Below, one piece after another: positions 8,965 through 17,135 of a DNA stretch of 64,000 bases. The notes beneath the pieces were generated by a model, which searched no databases, was not told the DNA's origin, and was given only the letters and a program-made list of their open reading frames with translations. The translations under genes and the position numbers were made by a program. Numbering within the stretch: position 1 is the stretch's first letter; every line of letters starts with the position of its first letter. Source of the DNA: Breznakia pachnodae. GTDB lineage: Bacteria; Bacillota_I; Bacilli_A; Erysipelotrichales; Erysipelotrichaceae. Where the stretch lies: NCBI RefSeq assembly GCF_030814225.1, contig NZ_JAUSUR010000003.1:434001-498000 (forward strand). The letters are read 5' to 3'.

Positions 8965-11067
8965 ATGGATTATATGAATCTAATAATGGACATGATTCAT
9001 TCAACGAAATATCGTGGTTTGGATGTGGATGGATTTAAACAAGCTTTTTCTATAGAAACAAGTAAAGAATTAACCGCACTTATGAAATCACTTAATCAAC
9101 TAGAGAATGAATACATTATTATTCAAAATGAAAAGAATCAGTATTTCCCTTTAGAGAAATTAGGATATTTTGTAGGTGAATTAAGAAAGAACCCAAAAGG
9201 ATTTGGGTTTGTTGAAAATGGTGAACTAAGTGTATATGCCAATCGTTATGAAATTGCCAAACTAATGGATGGTGATGAAGTATTAGCGAGAATTATTCAC
9301 AACCCTGATGGTAGTGCTGAGTGTGAGATTATTAAGGTAATATCACATTCCAAACATACTGTAATTGGGGTAATCAAGAAACGTAACAATCGTACTTGGT
9401 TTTTACCAGATACACCAATGCCGGATCAGAAGTTTAAAATTATAAACTTAAAAGATTTTAAATTGGTGAATGATACCAAAGTTCAGTTATATATTGAAAA
9501 GTTTGGAAAGACATTAGAATGTAAGATATTACAGATTCTTGGACATAAATACGATCCGGGAATTGACATTTTAAGTATTCTGTTAGAACATGATATTGAA
9601 CCAGCATTTCCTAAGGTTGTATTGAACGAAGCCAATGCAGTTAGTGAAACTATCTCTGAAGCGGAAAAAGTTGGACGTGTAGATTTTACACAGGAATTAA
9701 CGATTACAATTGATGGTGCAGATTCTAAGGATTTAGATGATGCAATCAGTATCAAGAAGAAGGGAAGAAATTATGAGCTTGGAGTTCATATTGCTGATGT
9801 GTCTCACTATGTAAGACCAGGAACAGCAATTGATAAAGAAGCTTATAAACGTAGTACGAGTGTCTATGTAGTAGACAGAGTGGTACCAATGCTTCCACAT
9901 ATTCTTTCGAATGGTATTTGTAGTCTGAATGAAAATGTGGAACGATTGACCTTATCTTGTGTGATGGAAATCAACCTAGTTGGTGAAGTTGTTGACTATA
10001 AGATTGTGCCATCTTTTATTAAAACAAGAAGAAGGATGACCTATACCGATGTGAATCGAATCATTGAAGGTGATATTAAAACACGTAAGAAGTTTAAAGA
10101 AATACTTGAGATGGTTGAAGATGGATTAACGTTATCAAAGATTTTACGTAAGCGAAAAGAAAAACTTGGTGAAATTGATTTTGATAAGAAAGAAAGCAAG
10201 ATTATTGTTAATAGTAAAGGTAAAGTAAAAGATATCGTTTTACGTGAACGTAAAGAAGCGGAGCGAATGATTGAAGACTTTATGATTGCAGCGAATGAAT
10301 GTGTGGCAAGTCATACCAAACATCTGCAGTCACCAAGTATCTATCGTATCCATGAAACACCAGATCCTAAGAAGATGAGAGAATTTGCTTCTCTATCAAG
10401 TGCTCTAGGGTTTCCACTGAAAGCAGATGTACAACACGTATATCCTAAGCAGTTACAGGAATTACTGAGCAAGGCAAAAGGTGCGGATTCGTTTGACGTA
10501 TTATCTACGTATATGTTACGTAGTATGCAGAAAGCACGCTATGATCGAAATTGTCTAGGACACTTTGGATTGGGACTGGAAGAGTATACACACTTCACAT
10601 CACCAATTCGTCGTTATCCAGACTTGATTGTACATCGGATGTTACGTAAGTATTATTTCAATAATGTAACGGATTTGGAAGAAATACATAAAGATGAAGA
10701 GTTTATTGAAGAAGCTGGAGAACATACATCAAAACAGGAGCGCAATGCAATTGAAGCAGAACGTGATGTGGATGATATGAAAAAATGTGAATACATGGAA
10801 GATTATATCGGACATAAGTTCAATGGTGTAGTGTCCTCAGTTACTCGATTTGGAATGTTTATAGAATTAGAGAATACAATTGAAGGTTTAGTGCATGTTA
10901 CCAGTTTAAAGAATGATTATTATCACTATGACGAGCAGGCGAAAGCGCTTGTTGGTGAAAATACTGCACATATTTATAAGATGGGACAGAAAGTTGTTGT
11001 GAAGGTTGTTGATGCATCAAAGTTTAGAAAACAGATAGATTTTGAAATCGTTAACGGAAAGGAATAA
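8965..11067 (+). CDS. rnr: Ribonuclease R (RNB-family 3'-5' exoribonuclease)
   Basis: A processive exoribonuclease that degrades structured RNA and acts with SmpB/tmRNA in ribosome rescue. The order of domains is an N-terminal winged helix (to about residue 70), cold-shock domains, and an RNB catalytic core with IDGADSKDLDDA (residues about 249-260, metal-binding aspartates). A C-terminal S1 domain follows (GHKFNGVVSSVTRFGMFIEL). I chose the ATG at 8965 because AAAGGGGG lies just before it; an in-frame ATG at 8920 would add 15 Lys/Glu-rich residues and has no ribosome site. This start gives 700 residues, normal for the family. The next gene starts 2 bases after its stop. Confidence 0.95.
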   Translation: MDYMNLIMDMIHSTKYRGLDVDGFKQAFSIETSKELTALMKSLNQLENEYIIIQNEKNQYFPLEKLGYFVGELRKNPKGFGFVENGELSVYANRYEIAKLMDGDEVLARIIHNPDGSAECEIIKVISHSKHTVIGVIKKRNNRTWFLPDTPMPDQKFKIINLKDFKLVNDTKVQLYIEKFGKTLECKILQILGHKYDPGIDILSILLEHDIEPAFPKVVLNEANAVSETISEAEKVGRVDFTQELTITIDGADSKDLDDAISIKKKGRNYELGVHIADVSHYVRPGTAIDKEAYKRSTSVYVVDRVVPMLPHILSNGICSLNENVERLTLSCVMEINLVGEVVDYKIVPSFIKTRRRMTYTDVNRIIEGDIKTRKKFKEILEMVEDGLTLSKILRKRKEKLGEIDFDKKESKIIVNSKGKVKDIVLRERKEAERMIEDFMIAANECVASHTKHLQSPSIYRIHETPDPKKMREFASLSSALGFPLKADVQHVYPKQLQELLSKAKGADSFDVLSTYMLRSMQKARYDRNCLGHFGLGLEEYTHFTSPIRRYPDLIVHRMLRKYYFNNVTDLEEIHKDEEFIEEAGEHTSKQERNAIEAERDVDDMKKCEYMEDYIGHKFNGVVSSVTRFGMFIELENTIEGLVHVTSLKNDYYHYDEQAKALVGENTAHIYKMGQKVVVKVVDASKFRKQIDFEIVNGKE

Positions 11068-11069
11068 CA

Positions 11070-12236
11070 ATGAAAAAGATATTTCTATTATTACTGGCAT
11101 TTACTTTAGTTGCATGTTCTTCTAGTGAAGATACTGCAGATAACACAAAAGATGATTCTAAAAAGGATGAAACCAAACAGGAAGAAGAAGTAAAGGAAGA
11201 TGAAATTGTTGATATTTCTTTTTCGGCTGTAGGTGATAACCTGATTCATGGTGCAATTCCTTACTATAATCAAACTGCTGATTTACAGTATACATTTGAT
11301 TATATTTATGAGCCATATAAAGCACTGAATGAAGGTGTTGATATTTCTTATATCAACCAAGAAACAATTTGTGCAGGACAGGAGCTTGAGTTGTCAAGTT
11401 ATCCAACCTTCAATGGGCCATACGAGATTTTAGATGCAGTACATAGCGCTGGTTTTAACTGGTTGTCTACTTCTAGTAATCATACAATGGATCGTGGAGA
11501 ACAGGGAATCTTAAATCAGTTGAATTATTTGTCGAAGTATCCTGACTTAACGGTTACAGGAACCCAGGCATCAGCGGATGAAGGAAGAACCAGAATCAAA
11601 GAAGTAAATGGTGTAAAAGTAGGAATGGTTGGTTATACCTATGGATTGAATGGATTTGAAGTTCCAGAAGGTAAAGATTATCTGGTAAACTTAATTGATA
11701 AAGATTTAATCAAAGAAGATATGGAATTACTAAATGAACAAAGTGATATTCAGATTGTCAGTATGCACTGGGGTGAGGAATATCAGTTTGAACCTAGTAC
11801 AGAGCAAGAAGAGTTAGCACAATATTTGAGTGATCTTGGTGTTGATGTTATTATTGGAGGGCATCCTCATGTAATTCAACCAATGGATTATCTTGAAGGT
11901 AAAGATGGAAATCAAACACTTGTTATGTACTCACTAGGTAATTTCTTATCAGCACAAGATGAGAATTATCGAATGCTGGGTGGAAATGCAAGATGGAATA
12001 TTTCCTACAACAAAACAACAGATGAGTTTGAATTCAAAGATGTAGAATTTTGGCCAACAATAACGTTGATTAAAAATAACTATGCATATTACCAAGTATA
12101 TCCATTAAAAGATTATACGGATGAAATGGGTAATGAGCATACATTGCATGTAACTAAAAATCAGGATTTATCAAGACAATATTTTATTGATCTAGTAAAT
12201 TCAGTTATGAATGATAAAGTAGAAATTGTATATTAG
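11070..12236 (+). CDS. CapA-family lipoprotein (poly-gamma-glutamate capsule-type)
   Basis: This 388-residue protein has a lipoprotein signal with the lipobox LVAC (Cys16), then a low-complexity Asp/Lys/Glu linker, so it should sit on the outer face of the membrane. The catalytic-type domain starts at about residue 48 with FSAVGDNLIHG and carries NHTMDRG, MHWGEEYQ and IIGGHPHVIQP, the metallophosphatase-like motifs of the PGA_cap (CapA) family. No capB or capC gene is nearby, so a role in poly-gamma-glutamate capsule is unproven; stand-alone CapA-like proteins are common. It lies between rnr and smpB in one apparent operon. Confidence 0.88.
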   Translation: MKKIFLLLLAFTLVACSSSEDTADNTKDDSKKDETKQEEEVKEDEIVDISFSAVGDNLIHGAIPYYNQTADLQYTFDYIYEPYKALNEGVDISYINQETICAGQELELSSYPTFNGPYEILDAVHSAGFNWLSTSSNHTMDRGEQGILNQLNYLSKYPDLTVTGTQASADEGRTRIKEVNGVKVGMVGYTYGLNGFEVPEGKDYLVNLIDKDLIKEDMELLNEQSDIQIVSMHWGEEYQFEPSTEQEELAQYLSDLGVDVIIGGHPHVIQPMDYLEGKDGNQTLVMYSLGNFLSAQDENYRMLGGNARWNISYNKTTDEFEFKDVEFWPTITLIKNNYAYYQVYPLKDYTDEMGNEHTLHVTKNQDLSRQYFIDLVNSVMNDKVEIVY

Positions 12237-12248
12237 AAGGAGGTAACG

Positions 12249-12698
12249 ATGCGAAAGGTAATAACCTATAATCGAAAAGCAAAACATGATTATTTTATCG
12301 AAGATACTTTCGAAGCAGGTTTGGTACTGCATGGTACAGAAATTAAATCTATTCGCAAAGGATCAATCCAACTAAAAGAATCATTTATTACGTTTATTAA
12401 TGGCGAAGCATTCATTAAGAATATGTATATCCCTCAGTATGAGTTTGGAAATCAATTTAATCATGATGAAGTAAGAGAACGTAAGTTACTTTTACATAAA
12501 CATGAAATTAAAAAACTCCAGCAAAAAACAAGATTACAAGGATACACAGTAGTTCCACTTTCACTTTACTTGAGTAAAGGAAAAGCAAAGATGGAAATAG
12601 CTCTTGCAAAAGGAAAAGATTTGCATGATAAACGTAATGTGGAGAAAGAGCGAGACGCAACACGAATGATGCAGAAAGCTCTAAAAAGATCATATTAA
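12249..12698 (+). CDS. smpB: SmpB, tmRNA-binding protein
   Basis: SmpB binds the tRNA-like end of tmRNA and delivers it to stalled ribosomes. The 149 residues include NRKAKHDYFIEDTFEAGLVL, TEIKSIRKGSIQL and the basic tail GKDLHDKRNVEKERDATRMM, which lines the mRNA channel in the rescue complex. AGAAGGAGG precedes the ATG. It lies 35 bases upstream of its partner RNA ssrA, a classic arrangement. Confidence 0.97.
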   Translation: MRKVITYNRKAKHDYFIEDTFEAGLVLHGTEIKSIRKGSIQLKESFITFINGEAFIKNMYIPQYEFGNQFNHDEVRERKLLLHKHEIKKLQQKTRLQGYTVVPLSLYLSKGKAKMEIALAKGKDLHDKRNVEKERDATRMMQKALKRSY

Positions 12699-12727
12699 TA
12701 TGCTATAATAGTTTCTGTTATAGCATA
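12699..12727 (+). promoter_or_regulatory. Extended -10 promoter of ssrA inside a perfect inverted repeat
   Basis: TATGCTATAA (12699-12708) and TTATAGCATA (12718-12727) form a 10-bp perfect inverted repeat. The left arm holds TGC-TATAAT (12701-12709), an extended -10 about 24 bases before the mature tmRNA 5' end. The hairpin may also slow read-through from smpB. Confidence 0.55.
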
Positions 12728-12732
12728 CCTAT

Positions 12733-13115
12733 GGGGCTGTAAAGGTTTCGACAGGAATACGTTTGGTATTAACTGCAGTCGTGTGACCCACGTAAATCGT
12801 CAATCCAATTTAACTGGAAAAACTAAATTATCAAGCTTCTTTGGTGGAAACCAAAGTGTAGCTTTCGCTGCTTAATTTAACCTAAAAACTGGTTTGCAGC
12901 CTGATGTTGTTGCGTAGCTTTCCGTTTCAATATCTAGTACAGATGAAAGATAAGGCAGTGTGCTGATCTAGAGCACTGCTCGAAAACTTAATAGATCACA
13001 TTAATAGATTATCGGTGTTTATAACGTACTATTAATTATAAGAATAAACTAAACTGTAGAGGTTAATACGTGGGACTGTTTTTGGACAGGGGTTCGACTC
13101 CCCTCAGCTCCACCA
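12733..13115 (+). ncRNA. ssrA: Transfer-messenger RNA (tmRNA)
   Basis: The 5' end GGGGCTGTAAAGGTTTCGAC and the 3' end (TTCGA arm, CAGCTCC, then encoded ACCA) form the tRNA-Ala-like domain; GGGGCTG pairs with CAGCTCC with one G-U. The tag reading frame runs from the resume codon GGA at 12816 to the TAA at 12873-12875. It encodes GKTKLSSFFGGNQSVAFAA. The GKT start and the hydrophobic AA end match the B. subtilis-type tag. The length of 383 bases is normal. Confidence 0.97.
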
Positions 13116-13125
13116 TAAAGTAAAA

Positions 13126-13161
13126 AAAGCAATCAGTGCACTTAATGCATTGATTGCTTTT
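13126..13161. terminator. Bidirectional terminator between ssrA and a minus-strand lipoprotein gene
   Basis: AAAAGCAATCAGTGCA pairs with TGCATTGATTGCTTTT around a short loop. A and T runs on both sides suit termination on either strand. Confidence 0.8.
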
Positions 13162-13173
13162 GTTATCTTTCGA

Positions 13174-13767
13174 TTAATTGAAACTTAATGATTTGACTTC
13201 CTTGGTTGTTTTATCATAATCAACATCTATATTTGCTGTATCACTTGTTAAATTAATGATAGTTTTACCACTATCGAACACGGAAGTATCTGATTTGAAC
13301 CAATCATTTAAAGTGGACTCATCGATTTCCATAACATCAACACCATTGTACTCAGCAAAGCCACTATTAACATACCTATAGTCAAATCTAATGTTCTTAA
13401 TAGTTCCTGATTGAATCGCCTGTTGATATTCTTCATTAATGTCAGCTTGATTTCCAAACCAGTCAGTAGTGACAGAAATTGATACGGTAGATTTACCATC
13501 AGTATATTTCAAAGTGAATGTTACAGTGTTCATTTTTGTGCTAATAGTTCCTTGATTAAACGAACTTTCATTTAAAGTTAGATGTCCTAATGATTCGACA
13601 GTATCAGAACCATCAAAAGCGATATCTTCACCGGCCAATGTGACAGTTGTTGGTAGTTCTATTGCTTCTTCATCTTTTTCTTTTTCTGCAGCTTCATTGT
13701 TTGAAGTGCCAGTACTGCAGGCACTAAATAATAGTGCAATAAATAATAAACTAATAATCTTTTTCAT
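13174..13767 (-). CDS. Putative lipoprotein of unknown function
   Basis: The 197-residue protein starts with a lipoprotein signal (MKKIISLLFIALLFSAC, lipobox FSAC, Cys17) and an acidic linker. The rest is predicted beta-rich and polar (TVTFTLKYTDGKSTVSISVTTD; IINLTSDTANIDVDYDKTT). I recognise no family. It is monocistronic, convergent with ssrA and followed by the shared terminator at 13126-13161. GAGG lies about 13 bases before the ATG. Confidence 0.7.
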   Translation of the reverse strand: MKKIISLLFIALLFSACSTGTSNNEAAEKEKDEEAIELPTTVTLAGEDIAFDGSDTVESLGHLTLNESSFNQGTISTKMNTVTFTLKYTDGKSTVSISVTTDWFGNQADINEEYQQAIQSGTIKNIRFDYRYVNSGFAEYNGVDVMEIDESTLNDWFKSDTSVFDSGKTIINLTSDTANIDVDYDKTTKEVKSLSFN

Positions 13768-13908
13768 TTACTTATATCCTCGTCTCCAGATTATATTATA
13801 AATGACCTGGTGTAATTTAGAAAGGAATATTTTTAATGTGAAATAATTCTTTTGAATTTATTAGGAATTTTTTCAACTAAAGTAAAACTACTATTGGAGG
13901 AATCTTCT

Positions 13909-13995
13909 ATGAAAGAAGTAACTCTTTGTGTAGATGGTGAACGGAGGATGTTATGTACGAGATTATTCTTGTACTATGCTTGTTGGTTATTATAA
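13909..13995 (+). CDS. Short overlapping leader ORF (28 aa) of the toxin-antitoxin-like locus
   Basis: The ORF has a strong ribosome site, GGAGG at 13896-13900, 8 bases before its ATG. It begins MKEVTLCVDGERRM and overlaps the downstream hydrophobic ORF in another frame. Its ribosomes would traverse the second ribosome site at 13943-13947. The arrangement resembles the mok leader that couples translation of hok. Whether the peptide matters is unknown; it may serve only for coupling. Confidence 0.4.
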   Translation: MKEVTLCVDGERRMLCTRLFLYYACWLL

Positions 13996-14035
13996 TCAAG
14001 CATAATAATTAATTGATAGTAAGCCATCTACACAA
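13926..14035 (+). repeat. 12-bp perfect inverted repeat bracketing the small hydrophobic ORF
   Basis: TTGTGTAGATGG (13926-13937) and CCATCTACACAA (14024-14035) are perfect complements. In the transcript they could form a 5'-3' fold-back stem beginning just upstream of the ribosome site at 13943 and ending beyond the stop codon. Confidence 0.85.
13953..14012 (+). CDS. Small hydrophobic peptide, candidate type I toxin (19 aa)
   Basis: The predicted peptide is MYEIILVLCLLVIIIKHNN: one membrane-spanning hydrophobic stretch with a basic, polar tail, similar in size and make-up to Ibs- or Fst-class toxins but with no family motif I can name. GGAGG lies 5 bases before the ATG. A 12-bp inverted repeat (13926-13937 with 14024-14035) encloses the ribosome site and the gene. 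A 13-bp direct repeat follows the stop and recurs beyond the terminator. See the related antisense RNA at 14037-14089. Confidence 0.5.
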   Translation: MYEIILVLCLLVIIIKHNN

Positions 14036-14087
14036 TAAAAGGCACATTGTAACAAGCAATGTGCCTTTCTTGGCTGATAGTAAGCCA
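14014..14087 (+). repeat. 13-bp direct repeat on both sides of a terminator
   Basis: TGATAGTAAGCCA occurs at 14014-14026 and again at 14075-14087, on either side of the hairpin at 14038-14068. The second copy is embedded in a TGGCT/AGCCA hairpin whose loop is GATAGTA. Confidence 0.9.
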
Positions 14088-14089
14088 CT
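14037..14089 (-). ncRNA. Candidate antisense antitoxin RNA, convergent to the hydrophobic ORF
   Basis: A minus-strand promoter (-35 TTGAAT, 17 bp, -10 TATAAT; plus coordinates 14096-14124) would start a transcript near 14089. It would end at the shared terminator, giving roughly 50-60 nt. It would contain the complement of the 13-bp direct repeat, displayed in a TGGCT/AGCCA hairpin. It could therefore pair with the other copy in the toxin mRNA without overlapping the gene, as RNA II does in the par/fst system. This is an inference from sequence only. Confidence 0.5.
14038..14068. terminator. Bidirectional terminator shared by toxin-like and antisense transcripts
   Basis: AAAGGCACATTG and CAATGTGCCTTT form a 12-bp perfect stem around a 7-base loop. 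T-rich tracts follow on both strands. Confidence 0.85.
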
Positions 14090-14095
14090 GTCAAT

Positions 14096-14124
14096 ATTAT
14101 AACTTAGTGGAATCAATAATTCAA
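14096..14124 (-). promoter_or_regulatory. Promoter for the antisense RNA
   Basis: On the minus strand TTGAAT is followed after exactly 17 bases by TATAAT. The next feature downstream is the direct repeat/hairpin and then the terminator, with no ORF. Confidence 0.6.
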
Positions 14125-14163
14125 TAGATGTAGGATTTCTTAACATCGTACATGGGAATGAAA

Positions 14164-14197
14164 AGTTATATAGTGAATGCATTCAAACTATATAACT
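14164..14197. repeat. Nested inverted repeat upstream of the pyruvate kinase-like gene
   Basis: AGTTATATAGT (14164-14174) is complementary to ACTATATAACT (14187-14197), and the loop contains the palindrome GAATGCATTC. It could be a terminator-like hairpin or an operator; no regulator is obvious. Confidence 0.6.
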
Positions 14198-14319
14198 ATT
14201 TTGTTACTTTTCTTGCTAGAATTCACTGTACTTTCAAGTATGAAATGTTATACTCAATAGTATGTGGATATGATTGGTAAGAGGAAGTAAGAATAAGGAA
14301 TAGTATAGTGAGGTAGAAG

Positions 14320-15688
14320 ATGAAGAAGACAAAGATTATATGCACAATTGGGCCGAAAACAGAAAGTCCAAAGATGCTTAGAGAATTGGTTAATGCAGGA
14401 ATGAATATCGCAAGAATAAATTTTTCTTATGGTGATAATGAAGAACATATAAGAAGGATTAATGATATTAGAGAAATGAATAGAGAATTAAACTCGGGGA
14501 TTGGAATTTTAGTAGATACTAGAGGACCTGAAATTCGTTTAGGTGATTTTGAAAATGCCTTTGAAACATATAGTAAAGGTGAAGAAGTTACAATTGTGAA
14601 AGAGAAGATATTGGGAACACATGAGAAGTTTTATATTCATCGTCCAGAACTATTTGATGTTGTATCTGTAGGTGATGTTATTTTGATCAATGAAGGAATC
14701 GTGAAGTTAACTGTTATTGATAAAAACGATAAAGAGTTGAGATGCAGATTTGAAAATCCAAGTACAATTGAAGGAAAGATGAGATGTAATATTCCAAACA
14801 TTGAATTGGATTTACCATTTCTTTCTGCGGATGATGAGAGTGACATTCGCTTTAGTTGCGAAATGAAAGTAGACTATATTGCAGTATCATTTACTAGAAC
14901 GAAAGAAGATGTTTTAACAATTCGTAAAATATTGGCAGAAGAGAACTGTGAAGATATTCAAATAATTGCGAAAATTGAAAATCAAGAAGGTTATGATAAC
15001 CTTGATGAGATACTAGAAGTGGCTGATGGTATTACAGTTGCACGTGGAGAATTAGGAATGGCTGTATCAGTTGAAAATGTTCCTATTTATCAAGAACGAA
15101 TGATTACAAGAGCAAATGCTTTAGGTAAGCCAGTAATAACAGCATCACATATGATGGAAAGTATGCAGCATAATCCTAGTCCTACTAGAGCTGAAACAAG
15201 TGATGTTGCTAATGCGATTTTGGAGGGTACTGATGCAATTATGCTTTCTGGAGAAAGTGCCATTGGTATGTATCCAATTGAAGCAGTAAAGACAATGGTG
15301 ATGATTACAGAAATCAATTGATACAAGTAAACAAACGGGGGATGATGCCATTGGAATATCGGTAGCGAATACAGTTTTGGTTTTAGATGTAGCAGCAATT
15401 GTAGTGTTTACGGCAAGTGGAACCAGTGCAAAACGAATTGCGAAATTCAGACCTGCATGTCCCGTGTATGCGGCAACGTTTGATGATCGAACAAGAGATA
15501 GTTTAGCAATCCATTGGGGTGTAACATCAGTTGTTGTTGAAAAGTTCGATGAAGTAGATAAGGAAACAAAGTTGGCAAGAGATATTGCATTAAGCCATGG
15601 ATGTAAAAAGGGTGATGAAATTATTATTGTTACTGGCTATCCTTTTGGGTCAAATGCAACGAATTCTATGAGAATAATAGAAGTATAA
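14320..15688 (+). pseudogene. Divergent pyruvate kinase paralogue split by a frameshift
   Basis: The first part (14320-15321, 333 residues) covers the pyruvate kinase barrel: [73 protein letters not shown]. The frame ends at TGA 15319-15321. Coding continues in the +1 frame from about 15317 ([13 protein letters not shown]) through a C-terminal PK domain (FTASGTSAKRIAKFRP) to 15688. Key residues differ from typical enzymes: NFSHG is NFSYG, RGDLG is RGELG, and ATQMLESM is ASHMMESM. The linker between barrel and C-domain also looks shortened. It may be a decayed paralogue, a sequencing error or a recoded gene. The ribosome site is GAGGT. Confidence 0.8.
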
Positions 15689-15732
15689 TAACGATAGAAA
15701 TGTTAAAATGACAGTAATGGAGGTAACCAGAT

Positions 15733-16470
15733 ATGAAAGACTTATATGAGAAATTTGCATATGATTATGATGAGTTTGGTGCCATTGAAGAATATTTAGG
15801 TGATGAGAAACGTTTTTTTGAAGAAGTGTTTCAACAATATAAAGTGAGTAATGTGCTTGATTGTGCCTGTGGAACTGGACAACATTTATTAATGTTATTA
15901 CAGTCTGGATTCCATGTTGCTGGATCGGACTACTCCAAATCAATGATTGAAGTTGCCAAAAGAAATTTAGATGGTTATGGATATAAACCAAAACTGAAAC
16001 AATGCGATTTCAGATATCTGGAAAAGGTGTTTGATGAAACCTATGATGCAGTTATCTGCCTTACCAATTCATTACCTCATTTGCATAGTGATGAAGATCT
16101 TGTTACTGCACTAATATCAATGAGGAAACGAATAAGAGAAGGTGGAATCCTAGTTTTAAGTTCTGGAACGACTCATGCTACATTGCAATACCCACCTATT
16201 GAAGTGGTAGTAAATCGACAAGATTTTTCTCGCGTGTTTGTAAAGGAACATGATGAACAATTTCAAACAATTCACATTGTAGATTTATTTCATGATGAAC
16301 ATCATGTAGAAAGTAATCAATATGATATTAAATATCGGTTATTGTTGGATGAAGATTATAAAAAGTTACTACAGGAAGCAGGATATAAAAAGATAAATAT
16401 CTATGGTGATTATAGTCAAAATCCATATGATAAGAATAGTATGAAGTTAATTATAGTAGCTGAAGTATAG
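15733..16470 (+). CDS. Class I SAM-dependent methyltransferase
   Basis: The 245-residue protein has the Rossmann methyltransferase motif I VLDCACGTGQHLL (about residues 41-53). Motif II follows at GSDYSKSMIEVAKRN, with further motifs at LKQCDFRYLEKVF and YDAVICLTNSLPHL. It belongs to the small-molecule or ubiE-like class; the substrate cannot be told. GGAGG precedes the start. The next gene, another methyltransferase-like membrane protein, begins 19 bases later, so the two are probably co-transcribed. Confidence 0.88.
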   Translation: MKDLYEKFAYDYDEFGAIEEYLGDEKRFFEEVFQQYKVSNVLDCACGTGQHLLMLLQSGFHVAGSDYSKSMIEVAKRNLDGYGYKPKLKQCDFRYLEKVFDETYDAVICLTNSLPHLHSDEDLVTALISMRKRIREGGILVLSSGTTHATLQYPPIEVVVNRQDFSRVFVKEHDEQFQTIHIVDLFHDEHHVESNQYDIKYRLLLDEDYKKLLQEAGYKKINIYGDYSQNPYDKNSMKLIIVAEV

Positions 16471-16489
16471 AAGGTAAAAGGGAGAACTT

Positions 16490-17008
16490 ATGAATGCATT
16501 TATATTACTGATACCACTTATACTTATAAGATATGGACTTCCATATTTTTTAGATAAGAAAGCTTTGGTACGTGCAGCACACTATCCACCTTTTGATAAT
16601 GATAAGAAAATATTCTTATCATTATATCAACTTGCTACGATAGTGTTATTGATCATTCCATTCTTTTTGAAAATTCAACCTGTATCAGCAATCACATATG
16701 TGGGATATGGAATTTATGGTTTAGGAATTTTAATTCTAATTCTTTCAACTATTAACTTTGCAAAACCAAATAGTAATAATTTAAATACAAATGGATTGTA
16801 TCGTTTTTCAAGAAATCCAATGTATGTAGGTTACTTTGTGTATTTCTTGGGTTGTGCATTAATTACACATTCTATTTTGATGTTTGTGGTATTAGTTATA
16901 TTTCAGGTTTCATGCCATTGGCTTATTTTAGCTGAGGAGAAGTGGTGTCTCAATCATTTTGGTGATGAATATAGGAATTACATGAAAAGTGTAAGGAGAT
17001 ATTTGTAA
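16490..17008 (+). CDS. Isoprenylcysteine carboxyl methyltransferase-like membrane protein
   Basis: The 172 residues contain several membrane helices and the family signature GLYRFSRNPMYVGYFVYFLG followed by EEKWCLNHFGDEYRNYMKSVRRYL. These are typical of ICMT/PEMT-like bacterial proteins that bind SAM at the C-terminal region. The substrate of bacterial members is generally unknown. AAGGGAG precedes the ATG. No terminator separates it from 15733-16470. Confidence 0.82.
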   Translation: MNAFILLIPLILIRYGLPYFLDKKALVRAAHYPPFDNDKKIFLSLYQLATIVLLIIPFFLKIQPVSAITYVGYGIYGLGILILILSTINFAKPNSNNLNTNGLYRFSRNPMYVGYFVYFLGCALITHSILMFVVLVIFQVSCHWLILAEEKWCLNHFGDEYRNYMKSVRRYL

Positions 17009-17135
17009 ATAATATAGAAATTGTATGGTGGAATCTATCATACTTTTTTATTTTCATTGGGTCTTATGGTATTATATATTTAATGGAATATACTGTTAAT
17101 TAGAAGATGGAACTATTAATAGGAGGGTAGACAAA

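Noticed and set aside
8543-9004. A 153-codon minus-strand frame across secG
   Set aside because: It overlaps secG, its terminator and the rnr start. The translation is low-complexity without a recognisable motif.
13853-13894. Promoter for the toxin-like transcript
   Set aside because: TTGAAT at 13853 and TACTAT at 13889 are not at a workable distance, and the latter would be too close to the ribosome site. I did not assign a promoter.
15090-15398. Minus-strand frame over the pyruvate kinase-like frameshift
   Set aside because: It is opposite clearly homologous coding sequence and has no recognisable features; it does not explain the shift.
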